Assembly: GCF_040719375.1 (NCBI RefSeq)
Contig: NZ_JBFDTP010000001.1
Coordinates: 124,001 to 188,000 of the forward strand
Length of the DNA stretch: 64,000 bases
From: Clostridium sp. AN503
Lineage (GTDB): Bacteria; Bacillota; Clostridia; Lachnospirales; Lachnospiraceae
Direction: 5' to 3'
Below, piece after piece: positions 33,447 through 42,465 of the stretch. The first letter of the stretch is position 1. Each line of letters begins with the position of its first letter. The notes under the pieces were generated by a model. That model was not told the origin of the DNA. It saw nothing but the letters and a program-made list of their open reading frames with translations, and did no database searches. Made by a program: the position numbers and the translations under genes.

Positions 33447-34724
33447 CTATCCCGCGATCGGGAAACACAGGTTTGCACTCAGCACGATCGATATTACAGC
33501 TATCAGGATAAACGGTATCGTGAACTTAAACGTATCCGTCAGCTTATATCCACAGGCTGCATAGGCAATTCCGCAGGCAGGGCTTCCGGACGGAAAGGCG
33601 ATTGCCACATTGGCGCAGAAGGCAACGATCAGCACGACGCCCCTTGGATCCCAGCCGGCCGCAATACAGGTACTGGCCGCAATCGGTACCAGCACATTCC
33701 TGGTTGCTGAATTGGACATAAATGTCGTCATGACCACGGAAACCGCCGCAAAGACAAACATGACAAACAGTCCGCTTGGCTTCCCGCCCAGGATGGTCAG
33801 GATCACATTGCCGATCGCTTCACCTGCCCCGGTCGCCCCCAGTGCATCTGCCATTACCAGAACTCCCGCGATCATCCACACCGGGTCTCCGGTCAATGCT
33901 CCGACAATCTCTTTCAGATTCATCGCCTTTGTGAAATACAGTACCAGCACACCCATCACTGGCATCAGATACATCACATCACCAAGCTGTGTGTTGAAAA
34001 ACAGAGAGATGACTACGATCAAAAACACTGCATAGATCATATTTTCATCGCGCTTTGATATTTTTTCTTTTTTCTTCTGCTCCTTTAGCCTGGTCTGGTC
34101 AAACGGGTCATTGGGCAGCCACTTATAGGCAAACAGGCAATATACCGTCATTAATACGCACGGAAGAATGGACACCTTAAACATATCGAGAATGCTCAGC
34201 AGCTGATTTTCTGAAGCTGCCACGCCTTCATAAAACGCATTTAATGTTGCATACTGTGTCGCTCCCATGCCAAGCGGCAGCTTTGTTCCCCAGATACTGA
34301 TCATGGCAAGGATCGGTATTGTCATGCGGGACGGCGTGATATCGCCGGTATTGCCAAGTGCCACCAAAAACATCAGCATGATCGTCATATTGGCCGTTGT
34401 GGGCAGGAAACAGGCAAACAGTATGATGACGCCATACATTGCCAGCAGCAGAGCCAGACCGCTTTTCCCTTTTAGATGGATCATTTGATCCTGGATCTTT
34501 GTCAGCAGGCTTGTCTTCCCAAAGGCCGCCACAATGGCGAACATACCTGCGATCATGATCGTGGTCTTATTGGAAAGACCGGAAAACGCCTGCGGTATGG
34601 TAAATACCCCTGACAGAGCCAGCAGAACACAGCAAACCATCGTTGTAACACCAAAAGGCCATTTATTCAGGATGAAACCAAAAATCATAAATGCCATGAT
34701 AGCCAGTACAATATATAATTCCAT
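33447..34724 (-). CDS. SLC13/DASS-type anion permease
   Basis: A 425-residue membrane protein of the ion transporter superfamily that includes SLC13 dicarboxylate and sugar-acid carriers, with about eleven hydrophobic segments. The paired SNT-like loops of the fold appear as CFLPTTANMTIMLM near residue 115 and TTFMSNSATRNVLVPIA near residue 335. The start at 34724 follows AAGGAGG; the 76 extra codons upstream read like noncoding AT-rich sequence. It heads the minus-strand operon of UxuA-type, garR and lyase genes and is divergent from a PrpR-like regulator, so it probably imports their substrate. Confidence 0.85.
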   Translation of the reverse strand: MELYIVLAIMAFMIFGFILNKWPFGVTTMVCCVLLALSGVFTIPQAFSGLSNKTTIMIAGMFAIVAAFGKTSLLTKIQDQMIHLKGKSGLALLLAMYGVIILFACFLPTTANMTIMLMFLVALGNTGDITPSRMTIPILAMISIWGTKLPLGMGATQYATLNAFYEGVAASENQLLSILDMFKVSILPCVLMTVYCLFAYKWLPNDPFDQTRLKEQKKKEKISKRDENMIYAVFLIVVISLFFNTQLGDVMYLMPVMGVLVLYFTKAMNLKEIVGALTGDPVWMIAGVLVMADALGATGAGEAIGNVILTILGGKPSGLFVMFVFAAVSVVMTTFMSNSATRNVLVPIAASTCIAAGWDPRGVVLIVAFCANVAIAFPSGSPACGIAYAACGYKLTDTFKFTIPFILIAVISIVLSANLCFPIAG

Positions 34725-34945
34725 ACGAAACCTCCTTATTGACTTTTCGGTGTGCACTCCGTTGTCTGATAAGAATTTACCGTATTTTCTTATGGAATAC
34801 AATTTATATAATCGACAAAAAAGCGGAATTTTTTTATTCCTAATGGCAAAATTGCATTTTATGTAATATAATTGAAATGTAATTAAAAATTTATTTCGAT
34901 TTTTGAAAAAATTTTCAAACAAAAAAGAAAACTGGAGAAAAACCG

Positions 34946-36892
34946 ATGGCAAAGATCACAATTCTGCTCCCCGATTCCGCAATGCTCACCCTTGCGCTGA
35001 ATGCCGCGAAGCTGTACCATCTGGACTTGATCGGCATATCGATCATAGACCGGGGTAATTTTCAGGAAATAGCCGAAACCATTGCGCAGAACGGCACTGA
35101 CATCATTATATCCCGGGGCGGTTATGCTGCCGACATCCACCAAAAACTGCAAATACCCGTCATCGATATCAAGATCACCACATTTGAGATCGGGTTGATG
35201 CTGCAAAAAGCGAAAAAGCTTTCCGGTAAAGCATATCCCACAATCGCACTCACCGGCCCCCGCAACATGTTTGTTCCTATCAATACCTCCGCATTTGAAG
35301 ATGCTTACCGGATTCATCTGAAGCTGTTCCTGTTTGACGCACCCGAAGAGATGGAGGCTGCCGCTCAAAACGCGATCGGAGACGGAGCTGATATCATCAT
35401 CGGAGGGCGGGTCGTCTGCCAGTACTGCCAGGACATGAACATCACTGCGCTCCGCACCTTCTCCGGCGAAGAGAGCGTTTTAGAAGCATGCCGCATGGCA
35501 AGCCTCCTGAGTGAGGCCTTAGATCAGGAAAAACAGCATGCCGCCAGCTTAAACATGCTTCTTGACCGCGTTTCCAGCGGGATCATCGAAATAGACGGGC
35601 AGGGGGCGATCCTCCGTGTCAATCAGTTTGTTGAACATCTGCTCATGATGGACAGCCGCAGCTTAAAAGGGCTTCCTGTCCAGCGAATCTTGCCCGGCAT
35701 AAGCAATCAACTCCTGAAAACAGCATTGACCAGGCATAAAGAAGTGCGCTCTGCCGCTGTCCGCATTCAGAATTCAGAATTTTTGATCAGTATCGCACCA
35801 GTACTGGTGGACAACCGTGCTTCCGGCGCCATCCTGAGCTTTCATGAAATGCTGCCGGTTACCGCCGCTCAGCATCACCCGCTGACACAGAAGCTGTTAG
35901 ACTGCGGATTCCGGGCTACTCACACATTTGACGCAGTGATCGCCCGCAGCCCGGTCATGCAGGAATTGATCAGGCAGGCCAGGCATTTTTCCAGGTTTCC
36001 ATTTCCAGTACTGATCACCGGACCGGACGGAACCGAAAAACAGATCATCGCAGAGTGCATCCACAATGCCGGGGATTTTCATCAGGCTCCGTTTCTGCGC
36101 TATAACTGCGGAACAGAAACCAGGGCCAGCTTTCAGCTGCTGCTCTCCCCCGGGGATGAGGAGGGCCAGGCCACTGACGCCGCATTTGATATGGGAACCC
36201 CATTTACCCTGTATCTGCACGAGGTCTCTCTGCTCACCCCGTTAGAACAGTACCGTCTCCTTATGCTGATGCAGAGATATGCCGCCGACACGATCCATTC
36301 CGATATGCCTGCCCGTCACCGGTGTATCCGCATCATTGCTTCCAGCAGCCGGGATCTTAAAGAACTGGTCCAAAACGGCCAGTTCCGCAGTGACACCTAT
36401 TACGCCCTGTCCGTCATGTGCCTGGAACTTCCTCCCCTGAAAAATCGCCGTGAAGACATCATGGGATGGACAGATTTTTACATAGGTTCCCTGCAAAAAC
36501 GCTACGGCCGCTATATCAAGTTTACAAAAAGCGCCCAGGATGCCCTGCTCTCCTATTCATGGCCGGGCAATCTGACCGAACTCAAGACCGTTTGCAAACG
36601 CATTTTCGTCAACTGCCAAAAATATATGGTTGATTCCGCAGATATCGGAATCTGGCTCCACGACATTACACAGAGCGATACTGGGCAGAAGCAAGAAAAC
36701 CTGGCCTGTGCTCCGCCCGCTTTCTATCTCCCGGAGGCCGAACAGGCCGCCCGCATCACGGAAGCGCTGCGCAAAAACGGAGGAAACCGGTCTGCTGCCG
36801 CTGCGGAACTGGGTATCAGCACCACGACACTCTGGAGGCAGATGAAAAAATACCGTATCTCCAAGACGGAAGGTAAAACATGTTCTAACTAA
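34946..36892 (+). CDS. PrpR-like regulator with degenerate AAA+ domain (paralogue 1)
   Basis: A 648-residue protein with the PrpR_N sensor domain (about 1-190, with IISRGGYAADI), a PAS domain (about 210-310), a sigma-54-activator-like AAA+ region (about 330-560) and a Fis-type helix-turn-helix at the end (NRSAAAAELGISTTTLWRQM). The AAA+ core is damaged: the Walker A is GPDGTEKQ at residue 359 (usual GETGTGKE), the GAFTGA loop that contacts sigma-54 is absent, and the Walker B reads TLYLHEV with the Asp replaced by His. It therefore probably cannot drive sigma-54. It is divergent from the SLC13-type permease operon, its likely target. Confidence 0.85.
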   Translation: MAKITILLPDSAMLTLALNAAKLYHLDLIGISIIDRGNFQEIAETIAQNGTDIIISRGGYAADIHQKLQIPVIDIKITTFEIGLMLQKAKKLSGKAYPTIALTGPRNMFVPINTSAFEDAYRIHLKLFLFDAPEEMEAAAQNAIGDGADIIIGGRVVCQYCQDMNITALRTFSGEESVLEACRMASLLSEALDQEKQHAASLNMLLDRVSSGIIEIDGQGAILRVNQFVEHLLMMDSRSLKGLPVQRILPGISNQLLKTALTRHKEVRSAAVRIQNSEFLISIAPVLVDNRASGAILSFHEMLPVTAAQHHPLTQKLLDCGFRATHTFDAVIARSPVMQELIRQARHFSRFPFPVLITGPDGTEKQIIAECIHNAGDFHQAPFLRYNCGTETRASFQLLLSPGDEEGQATDAAFDMGTPFTLYLHEVSLLTPLEQYRLLMLMQRYAADTIHSDMPARHRCIRIIASSSRDLKELVQNGQFRSDTYYALSVMCLELPPLKNRREDIMGWTDFYIGSLQKRYGRYIKFTKSAQDALLSYSWPGNLTELKTVCKRIFVNCQKYMVDSADIGIWLHDITQSDTGQKQENLACAPPAFYLPEAEQAARITEALRKNGGNRSAAAAELGISTTTLWRQMKKYRISKTEGKTCSN

Positions 36893-37271
36893 TTCCCCAT
36901 CATCGGAACAATGCTCCGGAAATGCGGGATCAACCGCCCATCGATCGAAGACCGGGTCACTCCATCCTGCACTGCCCCCATTTTTTCATAAAATCCCACC
37001 GCCTGGGGGCTGGTGACAAAATGAAAGGCGCTGACCTGGTTTTCCCTGCACCAGGCGTTCAGATGGTCCCACATCTGCCGCCCCAGGCCCTTGCCCAAAG
37101 CAGCTTCAGCCACATAGAAATACTCCAGTTCCCAGCCGTCCCCATCCCGCTTAAGCCCCCAGAACGCCTCCGGATCGTACCCCCAGGCGCTTCCGCATGG
37201 TTTGCCAGAGAACGCAGACCGGCTGTATCCTCCGGTCCCGCCGCGGTGAATTTATGATAACTCGATCCCAT
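36889..37271 (-). pseudogene. GNAT acetyltransferase remnant
   Basis: Two frames are needed to read the GNAT fold. From 37271 one frame gives KFTAAGPEDTAGLRSLANHA, the N-terminal strand and helix. A second frame gives AWGYDPEAFWGLKRDGDGW followed by ELEYFYVAEAALGKGLGRQM and VTSPQAVGFYEKMGA to the stop at 36889. The joined protein is about 40 residues short of a normal GNAT in the middle, so a deletion as well as a frameshift is likely. Its ends overlap both neighbouring regulator genes, which leaves no room for an intact gene. Confidence 0.6.
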
Positions 37272-39192
37272 ACTTTTTCATCCGCCTCCATAACGTCGCC
37301 TTGCTGATCCCCAGCTCCTTTGCCGACTTCTCCCGGCTTCCGCCGTGCTTTTTCAGAACCTCGATGATCCGCTCTGCTTCCTGTTCGGCATAATCCCAGG
37401 TAATCTCTTTATCTGAGTCTTCACCAGACCTCCTGCTTTTCGCCTCCCCATTCAGTTCCGGATACAGCTCCTCCAAAAGTTTTCTCACAACAATCTCATC
37501 AATAGACCGTTTCCCTGCCGTCAGGATCAGACGCTCGCAAAAGCTTTCAATCTGAAACAGATTGCCATACCATGGATAGGAAAGAAGCAGCTCCTTCGCT
37601 CCCGCCGTCAGTACATGGTAACGCCCGTACCGCTCACAGCAGTCCCTCAGCGTATCCTCAAGCTTCTGCTGCAAGTCCTCACTCCGCTCCCTGAGCGGCG
37701 GCACGGACAGCTCCAGCCCCGACAGAAGATAGTAGAGATCCTGGCTGATCTTCCCCTGATCCATAAGCCGGATCAGCGGGCTGCGCACCGTCACCATCAC
37801 CCGCACGTCCACCTTCCTGAGCCTTGCGATATCCGCACCATGGCAGACCCGGAAACGGATCAGCTGATACAGGCGGTACTGGTTGGCTGCCGTCAGCTCC
37901 TCCACATCCCGCAACAGCAGCGTGCCGCCCTGGGCCTGAAGCACCGCTCCCCGCTCGCCGAAGATCATGTTCCTCTGCTCATCCTCCGAGAGACCTTCAC
38001 AGGGCACATCCAAAAACGGCCCGTTGCCCCGGCTGCTGCTGTTGTGGATACTCTCCGCCAGCATCCGTTTCTCCGTGCCCGGTTCCCCCTTAAGGACGAC
38101 CGGCTGCTCCGACAATGCATAGAGACTTGCCATCCTCACGCACTCCTGCATGGCCTTTGAATTCTGTAAAATATCCTCGAACCGCATCAGCGGGGGAAGA
38201 CCTCTGGCATCCGCGCCGCGCCCGGATCCCCGCCCGATATCCCGTCCGGATTGTCCGGACTGTCCGGTTTTCCCCGAAGCCGCAGCCTTCTTTCGCATCT
38301 TGTGACAGGTGATGATCGCTCCGTCCACCCGCCCCTCGATCAGCACCGGAGCGATCACCGCAAATACCGGCGTCTGGTTCCACTCCAGGAACAGGGAATA
38401 CTCTTTTCCCTCGTCAAATACCCGGTGGAGCGCCTCGCTTCCCATCATCGGCGCAATACTCCGGATATCCTTACCCTTAAGCTCCGCCTGTCCGCGTCCG
38501 ATCATGTCCTCCATCATCGGATTGACCGCCGTCACCTGCCCCTCACCATCCAGCCGGATCACCCCGCTGAACGAATAATCAAGAAGCGTCTCCATCTGCG
38601 CCGCAGTCTTCTTCTCCACGCTCATGGCATACTCCATGCTCTCTGCCATGGAAAATGCCTGGCGCATGGAATCCTCCGTCATAGAAAGGAACAGGGACGG
38701 CACCCCCGCTTCCGTAGCCACAGAGACCGCCGTATCCCCGCCAATGATCACATCCACCCGGTCCTCCACCGCCCGGCGCGCCGCTTCAGAGAGTCCGGCG
38801 CCCTGACTGGCGTAGTATGTCCGCAGTTCAATCTCATAGAGCTCATCAAAAAAAGACATGTCGCAGAACATGTTCTTAAATCCCACCACTGCGACCACCG
38901 GTCTTGCCTTCGCCGCGATCTGCTTTGCGCGCATGACCAAAAGAGCCATCTCCTGGGCCGTCAGCACGATCTCCACCACCGGGATGTCCGTATACTGTTT
39001 GATCAGGGATGCCTGAAGCCCGCGGGCAATGATGATGGACGCGCCGTCCGCAATCGACCGGCGCGCCTCCATCACGGTATGTTCCGTCTCGATCACACGC
39101 ATTTCCTGGATCTGAAACTTCTTTTCCTGCAAAATATTGTGTGCCTGATGGAGCATTTCCTCCCTGGACACCAAAAGCGCGATTTTCCCCAT
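37252..39192 (-). CDS. PrpR-like regulator with degenerate AAA+ domain (paralogue 2)
   Basis: A 646-residue paralogue of the protein at 34946: PrpR_N domain (about 1-190), PAS domain (about 205-310), a Gly/Ser-rich linker (about 317-340), AAA+ region and a C-terminal Fis-type helix-turn-helix (REKSAKELGISKATLWRRMK). The Walker A is GEPGTEKR at residue 369, GAFTGA is missing, and the Walker B reads TLLLRDV with Arg in place of Asp. The same losses in both paralogues suggest a subfamily that works without sigma-54. The ATG at 39192 is preferred. It follows the MATE gene by 22 bases and is probably cotranscribed with it. Confidence 0.85.
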   Translation of the reverse strand: MGKIALLVSREEMLHQAHNILQEKKFQIQEMRVIETEHTVMEARRSIADGASIIIARGLQASLIKQYTDIPVVEIVLTAQEMALLVMRAKQIAAKARPVVAVVGFKNMFCDMSFFDELYEIELRTYYASQGAGLSEAARRAVEDRVDVIIGGDTAVSVATEAGVPSLFLSMTEDSMRQAFSMAESMEYAMSVEKKTAAQMETLLDYSFSGVIRLDGEGQVTAVNPMMEDMIGRGQAELKGKDIRSIAPMMGSEALHRVFDEGKEYSLFLEWNQTPVFAVIAPVLIEGRVDGAIITCHKMRKKAAASGKTGQSGQSGRDIGRGSGRGADARGLPPLMRFEDILQNSKAMQECVRMASLYALSEQPVVLKGEPGTEKRMLAESIHNSSSRGNGPFLDVPCEGLSEDEQRNMIFGERGAVLQAQGGTLLLRDVEELTAANQYRLYQLIRFRVCHGADIARLRKVDVRVMVTVRSPLIRLMDQGKISQDLYYLLSGLELSVPPLRERSEDLQQKLEDTLRDCCERYGRYHVLTAGAKELLLSYPWYGNLFQIESFCERLILTAGKRSIDEIVVRKLLEELYPELNGEAKSRRSGEDSDKEITWDYAEQEAERIIEVLKKHGGSREKSAKELGISKATLWRRMKKYGIELS

Positions 39193-39214
39193 AGACCGCA
39201 TTCCTTTCTGTATC

Positions 39215-40582
39215 TTACCGTGCCGCAGGCGCTTCCCCCGACTTAAAGATCCGGTTCAGCATTACCACCGCCGCGATCGACAGCACAAACTCCGCCACAA
39301 ACTGAGCATATGGAAGCCCGTAAAGCGGGAACAGGAAATTCAGCACATACAGCGCCGGGATCTCCAAAAGGATCTTCCGCAGGATCGCAAAAGCAAGAGC
39401 CGATTTCCCATGGCCCACCGCCTGGAACACGCCCACTGCGATGAAATCCATGCAGAGGAACGGCAGGCAGAGGCAGAATCCCCGCAGGAACCTGGTCCCA
39501 TATTCGATAATGCTCTCATTTCTCATAAATGCATGGATGACCGTGCCCGCGCCCACGCTGAACAGCAAAAGCACTGCGATCATAAGCGGCACGATCGTCT
39601 TGATCGTAAACATAATAGAATCCTTCATCCGCTTCCGGTTCCCGCTGGCATAGTTATAACTGATGAGCGGCATGATCCCCTGGGAGAATCCCATAGCTAC
39701 CTGTAACGGCACCATATTGACCTTCTGGGCGATCCCCATAGCCGCCACCGCATGAGCGCCAAACGGCGATGTGAAATTGTTTAAGATCGTCATACCTGTC
39801 ACATTGAGCAGGTTCTGGATCGCCGCAGGAATCCCCACGCCGCAGATTCCAAGAACGATTCCCCTCTGGAACCCGAATTTCTTTGGAGAAATGCAGACTA
39901 CCGTGCTCTTTCTGCGCACATACAGCAGCACGAAGAAATAACAGCAGGCCACACAGTTGGACAGGAAGGTAGCCAGACCTGCCCCTGCCGCGCCCATGTT
40001 AAAGCCCCATGGCAGGATAAAGATCGGGTCCAGTATGATATTTAAAAGACAGCCGCTCATGGTTCCAACACTGGCATGGAGGGACGCGCCCTCCGCCCGC
40101 ACCATATAGGCCATCACCACATTTAAAATAGCCGGGGCCGCCCCGCACATCACGGTCCAGCGCAGATATCCCAGGGTCGCCTCCGCCGTATTGGCATCCG
40201 CCCCCAGCACAGTCAGCAGCGGGCTGCGGAAAGATATACACAAAAAAGAGAACAGCAGACCTGAAAACAGCGCACAGTAGAATCCAAACGCCGAACTTTT
40301 GCTGACCGCATCGTAATCTTTGCGTCCCAAGGCACGGCTCATCATACTGGAGCTTCCCACGCCAAACAGGTTGTTGACTGCATTGAACGCCAAAAGCACC
40401 GGAGCCGCCAGCGTCACCGCCGCATTCTGCACCGGGTCATTCAGCATTCCTACAAAATAAGTGTCCGCCAGATTGTAGATCACCATGACCAATGAACTGA
40501 GCACGGTAGGGATCGACAGCTGCATGACCGCTTTCGGTATCGGCATCTCCTCAAACAGGATTGTCTTTTGATTATCTGCCAT
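39215..40582 (-). CDS. MATE-family efflux transporter
   Basis: A 455-residue membrane protein with twelve hydrophobic segments, of the MATE (NorM/DinF-like) family that exports drugs or metabolites in exchange for Na+ or H+. The opening PIPKAVMQLSIPTVLSSLVM and the NLADTYFVGMLNDPVQNAAV segment near residue 38 are typical, as is the second-half repeat GMGFSQGIMPLISYNY-like VAMGFSQGIMPLISYNYASG near residue 297. AAGGAGG precedes the ATG. It is followed by a PrpR-like regulator gene, which may control it. Substrate unknown. Confidence 0.93.
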   Translation of the reverse strand: MADNQKTILFEEMPIPKAVMQLSIPTVLSSLVMVIYNLADTYFVGMLNDPVQNAAVTLAAPVLLAFNAVNNLFGVGSSSMMSRALGRKDYDAVSKSSAFGFYCALFSGLLFSFLCISFRSPLLTVLGADANTAEATLGYLRWTVMCGAAPAILNVVMAYMVRAEGASLHASVGTMSGCLLNIILDPIFILPWGFNMGAAGAGLATFLSNCVACCYFFVLLYVRRKSTVVCISPKKFGFQRGIVLGICGVGIPAAIQNLLNVTGMTILNNFTSPFGAHAVAAMGIAQKVNMVPLQVAMGFSQGIMPLISYNYASGNRKRMKDSIMFTIKTIVPLMIAVLLLFSVGAGTVIHAFMRNESIIEYGTRFLRGFCLCLPFLCMDFIAVGVFQAVGHGKSALAFAILRKILLEIPALYVLNFLFPLYGLPYAQFVAEFVLSIAAVVMLNRIFKSGEAPAAR

Positions 40583-40689
40583 TTCAGATTTCCTCCTTCA
40601 CGAAAAATGCGGCAGTCCTCAATCGTCTGCACACACTTCCTTTTATTGTAGCACAGAGAATCTGGTAAAACAAGTTATGTAAAAATCAC

Positions 40690-40732
40690 TTGCACATTTC
40701 TCCCGCCCCCTTTATAATATACTGTATACAAA
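40690..40732 (+). promoter_or_regulatory. ispE-gntR promoter with a GTATAC operator-like site
   Basis: TTGCAC (40690-40695) and TATAAT (40713-40718) are spaced by 17 bases. ACTGTATACAAA (40721-40732) overlaps the expected start of transcription and is close to the TTGTATACAA palindromes bound by FCD-type GntR regulators, one of which is encoded downstream. Confidence 0.55.
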
Positions 40733-40781
40733 ATAATTTAAAAATACAATGCATTTTCAGCTCGCACAAAGGAGAACTACT

Positions 40782-41711
40782 ATGATCAAACATCTCGGAC
40801 TGAAAGCCTACGGAAAGATCAACTTAGGCCTGGACGTTCTGCGCAGGAGGGAGGACGGCTACCACGAGGTCCGCATGATCATGCAGACCGTTGGGATCTT
40901 CGACCGGGTGGACATCATATGGAAGGAAGAGCCCGGCATCCAGGTGGAGACCAATCTCTACTACCTTCCCACCAACGAAAACAACCTGGTATACAAAGCC
41001 GCCAAACTTTTGATGGACGAGTTTGGAGTGACTGACGGCGTGACCATCAAGCTTAAGAAATTTATCCCCGTAGCAGCCGGAATGGCCGGTGGGAGCAGCG
41101 ACGCAGCCGCCGTCCTGTTCGGCGTCAACAAGATGTTCCGCCTGGGTCTGACGATCCCGCAGCTCATGGAGCGCGGTGTCAAAATAGGCGCGGATGTTCC
41201 CTACTGCATCCTGCGCGGGACGGCTCTGTCGGAAGGCATCGGCGAGGTTTTGACTCCTCTGCCGCCGGTTCCCCAGTGCCAGGTGCTGATCGCCAAACCA
41301 GCCATCAACGTTTCCACCAAATTTGTATATGAGAACCTGCATGCCAATGACCTGCTTCCCGGGCAGCACCCGGACATCGACGCCATCATTGACTCCATCC
41401 GGAAGAATGATATCTACGGGATCGCGGACAATCTGGGGAATGTTCTGGAGACAGTCACCATAAAGGAATATCCCGTGATCCGGGAGCTTAAGGAAAAAAT
41501 GCTGGAATACGGAGCCATCGGCTCCCTGATGAGCGGCAGCGGCCCTACCGTATTCGGACTGTTCACCAGCCCGAAAGCGGCGCAGGACGCCTACGAGGAG
41601 CTTCGCTATGGCTCCGCCTCAAATCTTGCCAAGCAGGTGTACTTAACGAATTTCTATAACCAGAAAGAAAATCAGAAGGAGAATATACATGGAACACGAA
41701 CTGAAGGTTAA
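40782..41711 (+). CDS. ispE: 4-diphosphocytidyl-2-C-methyl-D-erythritol kinase
   Basis: A 309-residue GHMP kinase of the MEP isoprenoid pathway, phosphorylating CDP-methylerythritol. The opening LKAYGKINLGLDVLRRREDG, the ATP-binding PVAAGMAGGSSDAAAVLFG near residue 100, and MSGSGPTVFGLF near residue 248 are diagnostic. ATG 40782 follows AAAGGAG. The C-terminus runs about 20 residues beyond most family members (NQKENQKENIHGTRTEG) because the frame continues 23 bases into the downstream gntR gene, so the two are translationally coupled. Confidence 0.96.
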   Translation: MIKHLGLKAYGKINLGLDVLRRREDGYHEVRMIMQTVGIFDRVDIIWKEEPGIQVETNLYYLPTNENNLVYKAAKLLMDEFGVTDGVTIKLKKFIPVAAGMAGGSSDAAAVLFGVNKMFRLGLTIPQLMERGVKIGADVPYCILRGTALSEGIGEVLTPLPPVPQCQVLIAKPAINVSTKFVYENLHANDLLPGQHPDIDAIIDSIRKNDIYGIADNLGNVLETVTIKEYPVIRELKEKMLEYGAIGSLMSGSGPTVFGLFTSPKAAQDAYEELRYGSASNLAKQVYLTNFYNQKENQKENIHGTRTEG

Positions 41712-42363
41712 CATGAACGAATATCTGCCGCTGCGGGATGTGGTTTTCAACACCCTGCGCCAGGCCATCTTAAAGGGAGAGCTGGAACCGGGCGAGCGCC
41801 TGATGGAGATCCAGCTGGCTGACCGGCTGGGCGTCAGCCGCACCCCCATCCGTGAGGCCATCCGCAAACTGGAGCTGGAAGGGCTTGTCCTAATGATCCC
41901 GCGCAAGGGCGCCGAGGTGGCAAAGATCTCCGAAAAGAGCCTGCGGGATGTTCTGGAGGTACGGCGTTCCCTCGAAGAACTGGCTATCGAGCTTGCCTGC
42001 CAGCGCATGACCGACAGTGACATCCGGGAGCTGGAGGAGACCCAGGAGGCATTCCGTCATGCCGTGCAGACTGCGGACGCCATGACGATCGCTGAGAGCG
42101 ATGAGCACTATCACGATATCATTTACAACGGCACCGGCAACAACCGTCTGGTCCAGATCTTAAATAACCTGCGGGAGCAGATGTACCGTTACCGGCTGGA
42201 ATATATCAAGGACGCCGACAAACGCCAGATCCTGGTGGTAGAACACGACCACATCCTGAAAGCCATCAAAAACCGTCATGTGGCGGAGGCCAAAACAGCC
42301 ATCCGGGAACACATCGATAATCAGGAGATCACCGTCTCCAAAAATATCAAGGAACAGCAGTAA
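41689..42363 (+). CDS. GntR-family regulator with FCD domain
   Basis: A 224-residue FadR-type GntR regulator. The N-terminal winged helix (LRDVVFNTLRQAILKGELEP, then ADRLGVSRTPIREAIRKLEL) is followed by an all-helical FCD ligand domain with the metal-binding pattern of Asp/His residues (EVRRSLEELAIEL, DEHYHDIIYNGTGN, HDHILKAI, REHIDNQ). AGAAGGAG precedes the ATG inside ispE. It probably responds to a small carboxylic acid and may bind the GTATAC site upstream of ispE. Why it is coupled to an isoprenoid gene is not clear. Confidence 0.93.
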   Translation: MEHELKVNMNEYLPLRDVVFNTLRQAILKGELEPGERLMEIQLADRLGVSRTPIREAIRKLELEGLVLMIPRKGAEVAKISEKSLRDVLEVRRSLEELAIELACQRMTDSDIRELEETQEAFRHAVQTADAMTIAESDEHYHDIIYNGTGNNRLVQILNNLREQMYRYRLEYIKDADKRQILVVEHDHILKAIKNRHVAEAKTAIREHIDNQEITVSKNIKEQQ

Positions 42364-42392
42364 ATTCTCTGTAAACGAGCCAAACTATAAAT

Positions 42393-42448
42393 CCCCCGGC
42401 TGTCTGATCCGCATTTCTCTCTGAGAGTGCAGACCCGGCAGCCGGGGG
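42393..42448. terminator. Bidirectional terminator between gntR and the DUF624 gene
   Basis: CCCCCGGCTG (42393-42402) and CAGCCGGGGG (42439-42448) form a ten-base GC-rich stem between convergent genes. Confidence 0.7.
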
Positions 42449-42465
42449 ATTCTCGTTTGCTTTAT

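Noticed and set aside
34845..34870. TGGCA and TTGCA near each other before the PrpR-like gene, resembling a sigma-54 promoter
   Set aside because: The GG and GC doublets are 9 bases apart instead of 12, so the -24/-12 geometry is wrong, and a TATAAT stands nearby.
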